Source of the DNA: Rhizobacter sp. SG703
GTDB taxonomy: Bacteria > Pseudomonadota > Gammaproteobacteria > Burkholderiales > Burkholderiaceae_C
Reading direction: 5' to 3'
Assembly (NCBI RefSeq): GCF_012275445.1
Contig: NZ_JAAZQK010000005.1
Span: 248,001 to 312,000 of the forward strand
DNA length: 64,000 bases
Shown: positions 46,568 through 55,413 of the stretch, piece by piece
Layout: each line of letters starts with the position of its first letter
Position numbering within the stretch: position 1 is the first letter of the stretch
Program-made: the position numbers and the translations under genes
Notes under the pieces: model-generated
Told to the model about the DNA's origin: nothing
The model's database searches: none
Seen by the model: only the letters and a program-made list of their open reading frames with translations

Positions 46568-47836
46568 TCAGCGGCCGCTGCGGAGCCGCGTCACGTCGAG
46601 CGGCGACACTTCCTGCCCGTTGTTCCCCCATGCGCTGCGCACGTGGCTCAGCACGCTGGCCAGCTCGCCATCGCTGAGCACGGTCGCGAACGGCGGCATG
46701 CCGTAGGGCCGCGGGTTGGCCGCGGTCGACGGCGCAAAGCCACCCTCCAGCACGATGTGCACCAGGTTCGCGGCCGACGCCATCGTCACCGCGCGGTTGC
46801 CGGCCAGCGGCGGATAGGCCGGCGGCGCGCCTTCGCCGTGGTCGCCATGGCAGCCGGCGCAGTGCTGGCGGTACAGCGCGTCCCCCTGTTCCCTGGCCGC
46901 CGCCGAGATCGGCGCGGCCGGCGGCCGGGCCTTCGCGTCATGCGGCGGCAAGGCCTTCAGGTAGGTGGCCATCGCGAGCAGGTCGTCGGCGCTCAGGTGC
47001 TGCAGGCTGCCGGTCACCACCTCCACCATCGGGCCGGTGACGCTGCCGCCGCGCGATGGGTGGCCGACACCGCTCTGCAGCAGCGTGACGATCTGCGGCA
47101 GCGTCCAGTCGGCCACGCCGGCTTCGTCCGCATCGTTGAGCGACGGCGCATACCAGTTCTGGATCGGGATCAGCCCGCCGCCGAGCGCGATGCCCGAGCT
47201 CGCGCCGAGCGCGTTGCGGCTCGAATGGCAGGCATTGCAGTGGCCGAGGCCCTCGACGAGATAGGCACCGCGGTTCCATTCGGCCGAGCGCGTGTCGTCG
47301 TGCTCGACCGCGCCGGGTCGGAAGAATGCCGCACGCCACACCGCCAGCGCCGCCTGCGTGTCGTATGGAAAGCTCAGCGCATGCGGCCGGTTCGGCGTGT
47401 CGGCGACCGGCAGGCTGCGCAGGTAGGCGAACAGCGCATCCGAATCCTCGCGCGTGATGCGCGTCAGCTCGGTGTACGGGAACACCGGGTACAGCAGCCG
47501 GCCATCCGCCGAGCGGCCGTTGTGCATCGCGCGCCAGAACAGCGCCGAGGTCCAGCCGCCCAGGCCGTGCTGCGGATGCGGCGTCAGGTTGGGCGCGAAC
47601 ACCGTGCCGAACGGCGTCGCGATGCCGCGGCCGCCGGCATACGGCACGCCGCCGCGCTCGGTGTGGCAACCGGCGCAGTTGCCGGCGCGCGCCAGGTACG
47701 CGCCGCGCGCAACCTGCTGCGCGGTGAACGGTGCGGCATCGGCCAGCAGCGGCGCTTCGTCTCGGAAGTTCAGAGCCAGCACCAGCGCGACGACGGCGAC
47801 CAGCAGCAGCACGAGGCCGATCAGCACGCGCTTCAT
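46568..47836 (-). CDS. Triheme c-type cytochrome
   Basis: A 422-residue membrane-anchored cytochrome with one N-terminal helix (residues ~4-22) and three heme-binding CxxCH motifs at residues 54-58 (CAGCH), 200-204 (CNACH) and 326-330 (CAGCH). Domain layout and the motif FGTVFAPNLTPHPQHGLGGWT match the cytochrome subunits of membrane-bound alcohol, gluconate and aldehyde dehydrogenases. No dehydrogenase subunit is encoded next to it in this window. Its ATG overlaps the stop of the diheme cytochrome gene, so both are made together. Confidence 0.9.
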   Translation of the reverse strand: MKRVLIGLVLLLVAVVALVLALNFRDEAPLLADAAPFTAQQVARGAYLARAGNCAGCHTERGGVPYAGGRGIATPFGTVFAPNLTPHPQHGLGGWTSALFWRAMHNGRSADGRLLYPVFPYTELTRITREDSDALFAYLRSLPVADTPNRPHALSFPYDTQAALAVWRAAFFRPGAVEHDDTRSAEWNRGAYLVEGLGHCNACHSSRNALGASSGIALGGGLIPIQNWYAPSLNDADEAGVADWTLPQIVTLLQSGVGHPSRGGSVTGPMVEVVTGSLQHLSADDLLAMATYLKALPPHDAKARPPAAPISAAAREQGDALYRQHCAGCHGDHGEGAPPAYPPLAGNRAVTMASAANLVHIVLEGGFAPSTAANPRPYGMPPFATVLSDGELASVLSHVRSAWGNNGQEVSPLDVTRLRSGR

Positions 47837-48555
47837 CGGGCCGCCTTCGTCGTCGCGCCACCGGTCACGTCGGGCACGCCGCCGCAGGCGACCGGCAACG
47901 CGGCGGGCAGCATGGCCGCCGGGTGCGCCGGCTCGGGCACCGGCTGCATCGCCAGCCACTGCGCGATCGCGCTGACCTCGTCGGCCGTCAGCGCCTGCGC
48001 CACCCGGGCCATGCAGTCGGGCGCGAGCGCGCGGCGCGTGCCGGTGCGCCAGGCGCCGAGCTGCGCGACCAGGTAGTCTCGCGGCAGCCCGAGCAGCCCG
48101 GGGATCGCCGGTGCGACGCCGGTCAGCGCGCTGCCGTGGCATTGCGCGCAGGCGGGCAGCTGGCGGGCGGCGTCGCCGTCGCGGGCCAGCGCCTCGCCGC
48201 GGCGCGCAGCCTCGGCCGGCAGCGCGGGCCCGGGCGCCGGTGGCGAATACGGCAGGTCGAGCGACGAGAAGTACACGGCGATCTCGCGCAGGTAGGCGTC
48301 GCTCAGCGGATCGAGCAGCCCGGTCATCAGCGCGTACTGGCGGCGGCCGTCGCGAAAGCCCTGCAGCTGGTGGTAGAGGTAGTCGACCGGCTTGCCGGCG
48401 ATGCGCGGGTGGTAGCCGTCGCGTGCAGCGCGACCTTCCTTGCCGTGGCAGCCGGTGCAGGCCTGCAGGCGCTGCGCGATCGTGTCGGGAACCGGCGGCG
48501 CGGCTCCCGCGCCAAAGGCGGTGACGAGCAGGAGCAGGGCGAAGAGGGGTTTCAT
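47833..48555 (-). CDS. Diheme cytochrome c (c4-like)
   Basis: A 240-residue periplasmic cytochrome with a signal peptide (cut after GAGA, residue ~19) and two heme motifs, CTGCH at 33-37 and CAQCH at 136-140. GYHPRIAGKPVDYLYHQLQGFRDGRR and the equivalent PAIPGLLGLPRDYLVAQLGAWRTGTR in the second half show the internal repeat of cytochrome c4. The C terminus (LPVACGGVPDVTGG) carries an extra Cys. It should shuttle electrons between a donor and an oxidase; the partner downstream is the triheme cytochrome. Confidence 0.9.
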   Translation of the reverse strand: MKPLFALLLLVTAFGAGAAPPVPDTIAQRLQACTGCHGKEGRAARDGYHPRIAGKPVDYLYHQLQGFRDGRRQYALMTGLLDPLSDAYLREIAVYFSSLDLPYSPPAPGPALPAEAARRGEALARDGDAARQLPACAQCHGSALTGVAPAIPGLLGLPRDYLVAQLGAWRTGTRRALAPDCMARVAQALTADEVSAIAQWLAMQPVPEPAHPAAMLPAALPVACGGVPDVTGGATTKAAR

Positions 48556-48604
48556 CGTGCGGTGTGCCTCTCGGGCGGCGCAGCGCGAGTATCCCCCCGG
48601 TGAC

Positions 48605-49240
48605 TCACGCGCCAGGCTGTACCAGCCTGGACATATTGTCCGCATCGTCGCCGCCCTGGGCGCGCAGCCCCGCGGCGACACCCTCGCGGTCGGCGCTCGA
48701 CCGGTTCTGGCTCACCTTCCACTTGCCGACCAGCGCGTCGACCGGGATCTCGATGCCGACGATCGCGCGCAGCATGCCGTCGACGAAATCAGCCGGCGCA
48801 TCGGCCACCGCCCACGGCTGCGGCAGCGCGGCCTCGTGCCGCTGCGTCAGCCGCGTCACCAGCGACAGCAGCCACGGCGCGTCCTCGCGCAACTGCAGCC
48901 GGCCGCGCGCCTGCACCATCACGTAGTTCCAGGTCGGCACCACCTTGCCGTGTTCCGCCTTCGTCGCGTACCAGCCCGGCGAGATGTAGGCCTGCGGCCC
49001 CTGGAACACGACCAGCGAATCGATGTCGCGCCGCGCGGCCTGCCACAGCGGGTTGGCACGCGCGACGTGCGCGCGCAGCACCGCGCGGCCGGCGGCGTCG
49101 TGCTCCAGCAGGAAGGGCACCGCGTTGGCCGCGAGCTCGCCGTGCGCGTCCTGCGTGACCAGCAGCCCGAACGGATGGCTGCGCACCAGCGCGTGCAGCA
49201 CCTCGGGCCGGGTCTCTTCGAAATGACGGGGGGCGTACAT
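48605..49240 (-). CDS. PaiB-family FMN-binding negative transcriptional regulator
   Basis: A 211-residue protein with the split-barrel flavin-binding fold. MYAPRHFEETRPEVLHALVRSHPFGLLVT and the AYISPGWYATKAEHGKVVPTWNYVMVQARG block are diagnostic of PaiB; the C-terminal GKWKVSQNRSSADREGVAAGL is its other conserved part. Bacillus PaiB is described as a regulator, but many members may be enzymes. AAGGAG lies upstream. Next on the same strand, 18 bases ahead, is osmC-like. Confidence 0.92.
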   Translation of the reverse strand: MYAPRHFEETRPEVLHALVRSHPFGLLVTQDAHGELAANAVPFLLEHDAAGRAVLRAHVARANPLWQAARRDIDSLVVFQGPQAYISPGWYATKAEHGKVVPTWNYVMVQARGRLQLREDAPWLLSLVTRLTQRHEAALPQPWAVADAPADFVDGMLRAIVGIEIPVDALVGKWKVSQNRSSADREGVAAGLRAQGGDDADNMSRLVQPGA

Positions 49241-49258
49241 CGGGGGCTCCTTGGGGGG

Positions 49259-49738
49259 TCAGTCGATCGTCACCGGCTCGCAGCGCACCTCGGATTTCAC
49301 CGAGTTCGCGATGTAGCAGTTGGCATGCGCCTCATGGTGCAGCCGCGCCTGTTCGGCGGCATCGGGCCGGCGCTCGCCGCCGTAGCGAACCGCCGGGTGC
49401 AGCGTGACGACGGTGACCGCGACCTGCCCTTGCGCGTTCGGCTCCATCAGGCCGACCGCCGCATCGCGGTAGTCGTCGATCACCCAGCCGGCCTTCGCGG
49501 CGAGGCCGAGGAACCACAGCATGTGGCAGCTGGCGATCGAGGCGACGAAGGCCTCCTCCGGATCGACCGCGCTCGGGTCCGACATCGGCACCCGCACCGA
49601 ATGCGGCGACGACGAACCGGGCACCGTCGCGCCGCCGTCGAAATGCCAGTCGTGGCGGCGGCTGTAGCGGTTGTCGACGAAGGGCTGGTCGCCGCGCGTC
49701 CAGTGCACCTCGGCGTGGTAGTCGTGCGGCGTGCTCAC
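49259..49738 (-). CDS. OsmC-family protein
   Basis: A 159-residue thiol-dependent peroxidase-type protein of the OsmC/Ohr superfamily. Its two reactive cysteines are visible in SIASCHMLWFLGLAAKAG and in HEAHANCYIANSV. The N-terminal HAEVHWTRGDQPFVDNRYSRRHDWHFDGG is typical of the 'OsmC family' subgroup rather than Ohr. The GTG start at 49738 overlaps the stop of the upstream gene (GTGA) and has TGGAGC just before it. It probably reduces organic hydroperoxides. Confidence 0.9.
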   Translation of the reverse strand: MSTPHDYHAEVHWTRGDQPFVDNRYSRRHDWHFDGGATVPGSSSPHSVRVPMSDPSAVDPEEAFVASIASCHMLWFLGLAAKAGWVIDDYRDAAVGLMEPNAQGQVAVTVVTLHPAVRYGGERRPDAAEQARLHHEAHANCYIANSVKSEVRCEPVTID

Positions 49739-50511
49739 AGGCGCTCCAGGTAGCTGAAGGTGCCGCGTTCGCGGACCTCGGTGGCGGCGTCCAGCAGCCC
49801 GCGCATCGCGGCGCGGTACAGCGAGGTCGCGAGGCTGATGCGGCGCACGCCGGCGGCCTCGAGTTCGGCGACGCTGAACGACTTGCCCTTGATGCCGACC
49901 ATGAAGTTCAGCGGCTTCGTCAGCGCGCTGCACACGGTGCGCACCGCGGCGAGGTCGGGCAGGCCGGGCGCGAACAGCACGTCGGCACCGGCGCGTTCGA
50001 AGGCCTGCAGCCGGCGGATCGTGTCGTCGAGGTCGGGTCGGCCGCGCAGGAAGTTCTCGGAGCGCGCGGTCAGCACGAAGCCGCCGGGCACCGCGCGGGC
50101 GGCCTCGACCGCGGCGGCGATGCGCTCGGTCGCGTGGCCGAGGTCGTACAGCGGCTTCGCGTCATCGCCGCTCGCGTCCTCGATCGAGCCGCCGGCCAGG
50201 CCGATCGCGCCGGCGCGGCGGATCGTCTCGGCGGCGTCCTGCGGCGTCGCGCCGAAGCCGTTCTCCAGGTCGGCCGACACCGGCACGTCGACCGCCTGCA
50301 CGATGGCCTGCGCGTGCGCGATCGCCTCGTCGCGCGTCAGCTGGCCGTCGCGCCGGCCGGCCACCGCGGCGGCCGCGCCGCTGGAGGTGGCGAGCGCGGT
50401 GAAGCCGAGACCGGCCAGCGCGCGCGCCGAGCCGGCGTCGAAGGCGTTGGCGATCACGAAGGCGCGCGGGCCGCGGTGCAGCGCGATGAAGCGTTCGGTC
50501 CTGTCGATCAT
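49735..50511 (-). CDS. Isocitrate lyase/PEP mutase-family protein
   Basis: A 258-residue (beta/alpha)8 enzyme of the isocitrate lyase/phosphoenolpyruvate mutase superfamily. Landmarks are FVIANAFDAGSARALAGLGFTALATSSGAAA, PVSADLENGFGATPQDA (metal and substrate binding), GGSIEDASGDD and VLTARSENFLRGRPDLDDTI. Known relatives are carboxyphosphonoenolpyruvate mutases, oxaloacetate decarboxylases and methylisocitrate lyases; I cannot tell which. ATG 50511 has a good GGGAG site; ATG 50547 is an alternative. The gene is divergent from a MocR regulator that probably controls it. Confidence 0.9.
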   Translation of the reverse strand: MIDRTERFIALHRGPRAFVIANAFDAGSARALAGLGFTALATSSGAAAAVAGRRDGQLTRDEAIAHAQAIVQAVDVPVSADLENGFGATPQDAAETIRRAGAIGLAGGSIEDASGDDAKPLYDLGHATERIAAAVEAARAVPGGFVLTARSENFLRGRPDLDDTIRRLQAFERAGADVLFAPGLPDLAAVRTVCSALTKPLNFMVGIKGKSFSVAELEAAGVRRISLATSLYRAAMRGLLDAATEVRERGTFSYLERL

Positions 50512-50533
50512 GGGGAGCTCCCGTTCGGTTCCG

Positions 50534-50605
50534 GATTGGTTCTGCATCGTAGACACTTCCGGGGTCTCAAGAGGAACCAATCGACCATGCCCGGGGGAAC
50601 CAATC
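50534..50605. promoter_or_regulatory. Three GAACCAATC motifs in the MocR divergent region
   Basis: GAACCAATC occurs on the plus strand at 50574-50582 and 50597-50605 (23-bp period) and inverted at 50534-50542. MocR-type regulators typically bind direct repeats, so these are candidate operators. The second plus-strand copy lies inside the first codons of the MocR gene. Confidence 0.6.
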
Positions 50606-52059
50606 CGAAGGCCGCAGCCGGTGCGGCCACGTTGCGCCAGCAGGTCTACCTGCAGCTGCGCGGCGCGATCGAACAGGGCACCTTCGCGCCCGGCGCGCGG
50701 CTGCCGCCGTCGCGCGAGCATGCGCTGGCGCTCGGTGTCGGGCGCAACACCGTGCTGTGGGCGCTGGAGCGGCTGCGCGCCGAGGGCTATGTGGTGGCGC
50801 GGGTCGGTGACGGCAGCTACGTCGCGCCGGGCCTCGCGGCGCTGCGCGGCGGCCGGCGCAAGGTCGCGGCCATCGCGCCGGGCGGTGCGCTGTCGCGCCG
50901 CGGCCAGGCCATCGCCGACATCGCGCTGCGCTGGCAGCCGCCGACGCAGGTGCCGGTCGCATTCCGCATCGGTGCGCCGGCCACTGCCGAGTTCCCGTTC
51001 GCGCTGTGGGACCGCCTCGCGCGCGACACCGCGGTGTCGCGCCGCCGCGCGTTGTCGCAGTACACCGACCCGGCGGGCGAGCCGGCGCTGCGCGAGGCCA
51101 TCGCGCAGTGGCTGCTGGTGTCGCGCGGCATCCGCTGCGAGGCGTCGCAGGTGCTGGTCACGTCCGGCTCGCAGCAGGGCATCGACCTGATCGGCCGGCT
51201 GCTGCTGGACCTGGGCGACGAGGTGATGGTCGAGGACCCGGGCTACCCCGGCATCCGCGCCAACCTGCTCGGGCAGGGCGCGATGGTGCGCCCGGTGCCG
51301 CTGGATGCCGACGGGCTGTGCATCGCGCAGGGCGCGGCGCGCTGGCCGCAGGCGCGCATGGCGGTCGTGACGCCGACGCACCAGTTCCCGCTGGGCGTGC
51401 GCATGAGCCTGGCGCGGCGGCTCGCGCTGCTCGACTGGGCGCGCACGCGGCGCGCGTGGATCGTCGAGGACGACTACGACGGCGAGTTCCAGTACGGCGC
51501 GCACCGCATGCCGGCGCTGTGCAGCCTGCCGCAGTCGGAACGCGTGCTGTACGTCGGCACCTTCTCGAAGACGCTGCACCAGGGGCTGCGGCTGGGCTTC
51601 ATCGTGATGCCGCTCGCGCTGGCGCCGGCCTTCGCCGGGGCCAAGGCGGTGACCGACCGGCACAGCCCCGGCGCGGCGCAGGACGTGCTGGCCCGCTTCA
51701 TCACCGAAGGCCACCTGCTGCGCCACCTGCGGCGCATGCGCGAGCTGTATGCGCAACGGCAGGCGCTGGTGGTGGAGGCGCTGGCGAAGGCCAGCGGCGG
51801 TGCGCTGCGGCTGGTGCCGAGCGAGCACGGCATGCACCTGGCGCACGAGGACGCCGCGGGTCGGGCGGACGAGCCGGTGTCGGCGCGCGCGCAGGAAGGC
51901 GGCGTCTACCTCGCGACGCTGTCGCGCTACGCGATCGAGTCGCCGCGGCGCGGGTGGTTGTTCGGCTACGCGGGATATGACGAGGCGGCGCTGCGGGCCG
52001 CGGCGCGAACGGTGGGACGGCTCGCCACGGGCCGTTCACCCGTTCTCCGTTCGCCCTGA
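50587..52059 (+). CDS. MocR-family PLP-dependent transcriptional regulator
   Basis: A 490-residue GntR/MocR regulator (PdxR and GabR are relatives). A winged helix occupies residues ~12-80 (QQVYLQLRGAIEQGTFAPGARLPPSREHALALGVGRNTV). A linker with the GGxRKVAAIA pattern leads to an aminotransferase-fold effector domain (from ~110) with the pyridoxal-phosphate Lys328 in TFSKTLHQGLRLGF and DPGYPGIRANLL and HQFPLGVRMSLARRL. The last codons run into a dispersed repeat whose TGA is the stop. It probably controls the divergent PEP-mutase-like gene and the OsmC gene behind it. Confidence 0.92.
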   Translation: MPGGTNPKAAAGAATLRQQVYLQLRGAIEQGTFAPGARLPPSREHALALGVGRNTVLWALERLRAEGYVVARVGDGSYVAPGLAALRGGRRKVAAIAPGGALSRRGQAIADIALRWQPPTQVPVAFRIGAPATAEFPFALWDRLARDTAVSRRRALSQYTDPAGEPALREAIAQWLLVSRGIRCEASQVLVTSGSQQGIDLIGRLLLDLGDEVMVEDPGYPGIRANLLGQGAMVRPVPLDADGLCIAQGAARWPQARMAVVTPTHQFPLGVRMSLARRLALLDWARTRRAWIVEDDYDGEFQYGAHRMPALCSLPQSERVLYVGTFSKTLHQGLRLGFIVMPLALAPAFAGAKAVTDRHSPGAAQDVLARFITEGHLLRHLRRMRELYAQRQALVVEALAKASGGALRLVPSEHGMHLAHEDAAGRADEPVSARAQEGGVYLATLSRYAIESPRRGWLFGYAGYDEAALRAAARTVGRLATGRSPVLRSP

Positions 52060-52067
52060 GCTTGTCG
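52050..52067 (+). repeat. Dispersed repeat TTCGCnnTGAGCyTGTCG, copy 2
   Basis: TTCGCCCTGAGCTTGTCG. It contains the MocR gene stop (52057-52059), in the same frame relation as copy 1 in pbpC, and lies at a convergent junction 5 bases from the stop of the GGDEF-EAL gene. Confidence 0.6.
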
Positions 52068-52072
52068 TGCCG

Positions 52073-54562
52073 TCAATGCAGCGTGATTGCGACGTCGGGG
52101 CCCTTCCCGAGCGTCACCGTCATCGCCTGGCGCGTGCTCCAGCCGGTCGACCAGCGCGCGAACTCGGCGGCCGGCATCGGGCGGCCCATGTGGAAGCCCT
52201 GGGCCTCGTCGCAGGCCAGTTCGCGCAGCAGTTCCCAGACCTGCGCGTTCTCGACGCCCTCGGCCACCACCGTCAGCCCGAGGCCGTGCGCCAGGTCGAT
52301 CGTCGAGCGCACGATGCGCGCGTCGTCGAGGTCCTTCTCCATGTTCAGCACGAAGGACTTGTCGATCTTCAGCTCGTCCACCGGCAGCCGCTTCAGGTAC
52401 GCGAGCGACGAATAGCCGGTGCCGAAGTCGTCGATCGACAGCCGGAAGCCGAGCGCGCTCAGCTTGTCGAGCGTGGCCTGCGCGCGCTGCGGGTCGTCCA
52501 TGATCGCGCTCTCGGTGATCTCGAGGCAGAAGGCCTCGGCCGGCACCGAATGCCGCACCAGCAGCGCATCGAACTTCTGCGGCAGCTCCGGGTCGAGCAG
52601 GTCGCGCGTCGACAGGTTGACCGAGATCGTCAGCGTCTGGCCGCCGTCGTGCAGCCGCTTCCACATCTGCGCGGTCTGCTCGAAGATCCACAGCGTCAGC
52701 ACGCGGATGAAGCCGGTCTGCTCGGCGAACGGGATGAATTCCATCGGCGGCACCAGGCCGCGGCGCGGGTGCTGCCAGCGCACCAGCGCCTCGGCGCCGA
52801 CGACGCGCGCATTGCCCAGCGCGAGCTTGGGCTGCAGGTACAGCCGCAGCTCGTCGTGGTCGACCGCATGGCGCAGCTCGCTCAGCAGCGACAGCGTCTG
52901 CGAGCTCGCGGCGTCCAGCGCCGGGTCGTAGACCATCGGGCCGTCGTGGCGGCGCTTCGCGATGTACATCGCGACCTCGGCGCGGCTCAGCAGCACGTCG
53001 GCGTCGCCGGCATGCAGCGGCCAGTTCGCGAGGCCCAGGCTCGCGCTGATGTCGACCGTCTGGTCCTCCAGCGTCAGCGCCGCATCGAAGGCCTGCTGGA
53101 TGCGCCGGGCGACGGTGCCGGTCAGCGCCAGGTCGGTGGCGGGATCGAGCCCGGCCAGCAGCACCGCGAATTCGTCGCCGCCCAGCCGCGCGACCAGGTC
53201 GCCGCCGCGCACCGCCTGCTGCGTCAGCCGCTCGGCCACGCCGCGCAGCAGCAGGTCGCCGAAGCGGTAGCCGAGCACGTCGTTGACGTGCTTGAAGCGG
53301 TCGAGGTCGAGCATGATCACCGACACCGTGCGGCCGGCTTTCCCGGCCGCGACGATCGCGTCGCGCACCGCATTGCGGAACTGCAGCCGGTTCGGCAGCG
53401 CGGTCAGCGGATCCCAGTACGCGAGCTTCAGGATCTCGTCCTGCTGCTCGCCGATGTTCTCGCGCATGCGCTCGAACGCGCGGGCGACGTCGCCGAGCTC
53501 GTCGCTGCGGGTGAGGCCGCGCAGCGGCGTCGAGTAGTCGCCGGCCCCCAGCCGTTCGGCCGCGGTCGCCAGCCGGCGCAGCGGCGTCGTCACGTGGCGC
53601 GCGGTCAGCACGCTGCCGATGCCGAACACCAGCACGCCGACCAGCGTCAGCGCGGCCAGGCCCAGCTGCAGCTGGCGGTACGGCGCGACCGCATCGTCGA
53701 CCGAACGCAGCAGCAGCGCCGAGACGGCGGCGCCGTCGTGCTCGGCCAGCATCACGGTGCGCCCGCTGTATTCGTTGTCGAGCAGGCGCAGTGTCAATGC
53801 CGCCGAGCCGGCGGCCAGGTTGTCGCCGTTCACCTGGGCCAGCGACAAGGCCGCCTGCTTCTCCAACTGCTCGCGGGTGGCCAGCGGCAGCGTCGAGACC
53901 GCGGTGGACCACGTCGACGCTGCATCGGCGCGCACCTGCAGGCTGACCTGCAGCGACGACAGCGCGTGCATGTCGTCGACCAGCCGCTGGTCGATCGGAA
54001 AGCCCATCAGCACCCAGCCGACCACCACCGGCGCGCGCATCGGCACCATCACCAGCTGGAACGGGCGCTGGCCGAGCACGACGATCTCGCTGGCGCGCTT
54101 GGAGGCGAGCGCCCGCGCGGCCAGCCGCTGCGTGACCGGCAGCAGCTCCTGCAGCCCCGGCTGCGCGGCGGCGCGCAGGTGGAATCCGGTGTCGAGCAGC
54201 GCCGTCACGGTGGCACCGATGCGCTCGCCGTGGTTGGCCAGCACCGACGCGATGGTGTCGGCGTCGTTGCTGCCGACGGCGGCGCGGAAGCCGTAGTCGG
54301 CCGCCAGCAGGCTCGCGCCTTCGGCGAGCTTCTGCGCGTTCTGGTCGAGCACGCGGGTCAGCACGCGTTCGCCGACCTGCAGCTCGTCGGTGATCGAGGC
54401 GCGCGCGTTGCGGTCGATGCTGGCGCGGATCGCGAGGAAGCTCGCGGCCTGCACCAGCAGCAGCAGCCCGAGGAACAGCACGACGATGCGCGTGCCGAGC
54501 GAGCTGCCGATCCAGCGCGGCCACTGGCTCGGGTGCAGCAGGCTGCGAACCGGCGGCGTCAT
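52073..54562 (-). CDS. Membrane GGDEF-EAL cyclic-di-GMP protein with sensor domain
   Basis: An 829-residue inner-membrane signalling protein. N-terminal helix (TRIVVLFLGLLLLVQAASFLAI), a ~270-residue periplasmic double-Cache-like sensor, a second helix (LGLAALTLVGVLVFGIGSVL), HAMP, then GGDEF (about 385-545) with an intact RLGGDEFAVLL and the inhibitory RxxD five residues before it (RGGDLVARL). An EAL domain follows (565-815) with all key parts: GAEALVRWQHP, SVNLSTRDLL, DDFGTGYSSL, KIDKSFV and EGVENA. Both enzymatic halves look active, so the net output depends on regulation. ATG 54562 overlaps the stop of the cupredoxin-like gene. Confidence 0.95.
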   Translation of the reverse strand: MTPPVRSLLHPSQWPRWIGSSLGTRIVVLFLGLLLLVQAASFLAIRASIDRNARASITDELQVGERVLTRVLDQNAQKLAEGASLLAADYGFRAAVGSNDADTIASVLANHGERIGATVTALLDTGFHLRAAAQPGLQELLPVTQRLAARALASKRASEIVVLGQRPFQLVMVPMRAPVVVGWVLMGFPIDQRLVDDMHALSSLQVSLQVRADAASTWSTAVSTLPLATREQLEKQAALSLAQVNGDNLAAGSAALTLRLLDNEYSGRTVMLAEHDGAAVSALLLRSVDDAVAPYRQLQLGLAALTLVGVLVFGIGSVLTARHVTTPLRRLATAAERLGAGDYSTPLRGLTRSDELGDVARAFERMRENIGEQQDEILKLAYWDPLTALPNRLQFRNAVRDAIVAAGKAGRTVSVIMLDLDRFKHVNDVLGYRFGDLLLRGVAERLTQQAVRGGDLVARLGGDEFAVLLAGLDPATDLALTGTVARRIQQAFDAALTLEDQTVDISASLGLANWPLHAGDADVLLSRAEVAMYIAKRRHDGPMVYDPALDAASSQTLSLLSELRHAVDHDELRLYLQPKLALGNARVVGAEALVRWQHPRRGLVPPMEFIPFAEQTGFIRVLTLWIFEQTAQMWKRLHDGGQTLTISVNLSTRDLLDPELPQKFDALLVRHSVPAEAFCLEITESAIMDDPQRAQATLDKLSALGFRLSIDDFGTGYSSLAYLKRLPVDELKIDKSFVLNMEKDLDDARIVRSTIDLAHGLGLTVVAEGVENAQVWELLRELACDEAQGFHMGRPMPAAEFARWSTGWSTRQAMTVTLGKGPDVAITLH

Positions 54563-55188
54563 GGGGCGCTTCCCGCGGCGACCGGCAGCCGGATGCCGGC
54601 GTCGGTGTCGGCCGGGCCGATCGCGAGCGTCTGCGGCGCGGGGTCCTGGCCGGGCACGAGGCCGGCATGCCAGGCGCGCAGCCGGTAGCTGCCGGGCGGG
54701 ACGCCTTCGACGCGGGCGCGGCCGTCGGCCCCGGTGCGGGCGAAGTACGGCGTGTCGACGACGACGACCCAGGCGCTCATCCGGTCGTGGATATTGCAGC
54801 CGAGCACCGCGGCGCCAGGCTGGTCGAACACCACCGGCGTCGCCGGCACGCCGGCATAGAGCTTCAGCTCGAAGGTCTTGACCGGCGAGAACGAGTAGAC
54901 GTGGTGCCGCACGGTGTCGAAGTTCGGAAAGGTGACCGGCGTGCCGACGGTGACGACGGTCAGCGACGGGTGGAACTGGCGCTTGCGCTGCGAGATCTCG
55001 ATGCCGGCCATCGGCTTGACGGCCGCCTTGGCACCGGCGGGCTCCAGCATCACCACCGCGTCGACCAGCGGGCGGCCCGCCGGATCGGCCACCGCGACGT
55101 TCACGCCGGCGCCATGGGCAGCGGCGGCCAGCGACAGCGCCATCGCGCCAAGGCTGTGTCGGGTCAGGGTTGGAAGGCGCAAGCGCAT
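54559..55188 (-). CDS. Exported cupredoxin-like protein
   Basis: A 209-residue exported protein (signal peptide cut near residue 28). It has an N-terminal Ig-like part (VAVADPAGRPLVDAVVMLEP) and a plastocyanin-like fold with candidate type-1 copper ligands: a His in FDTVRHHVYSFSP and the Cys/His/Met set in LGCNIHDRMSAW. A C-terminal Ig/CNA-B-like segment (ADGRARVEGVPPGSYRLRAWH) follows. Homologues are often called methylamine-utilisation proteins and commonly sit in front of GGDEF-EAL genes. Translation is coupled to the GGDEF-EAL protein. It may be a copper-binding ligand for the sensor domain. Confidence 0.85.
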   Translation of the reverse strand: MRLRLPTLTRHSLGAMALSLAAAAHGAGVNVAVADPAGRPLVDAVVMLEPAGAKAAVKPMAGIEISQRKRQFHPSLTVVTVGTPVTFPNFDTVRHHVYSFSPVKTFELKLYAGVPATPVVFDQPGAAVLGCNIHDRMSAWVVVVDTPYFARTGADGRARVEGVPPGSYRLRAWHAGLVPGQDPAPQTLAIGPADTDAGIRLPVAAGSAP

Positions 55189-55413
55189 GGTGGGTCGGAG
55201 GTCGGGGGTCGGTGGGCGATCGGTGCAGCGCACGCCGCACCGCCTTCGGATATCGGCGGGCGGCCGACCGACTGAAGCCGGCGCCGACGGCCCGTGCGGT
55301 GCATCACGCTTCGGATGGCCGCAGGCGCCGGGTCAGCAAACGCTTACGTTTTGGGCGCGTCGCGGCGTCCGGGGGCGTTTAGGCTGTGAAGCTCCCGGCT
55401 TCGGACACAGATC

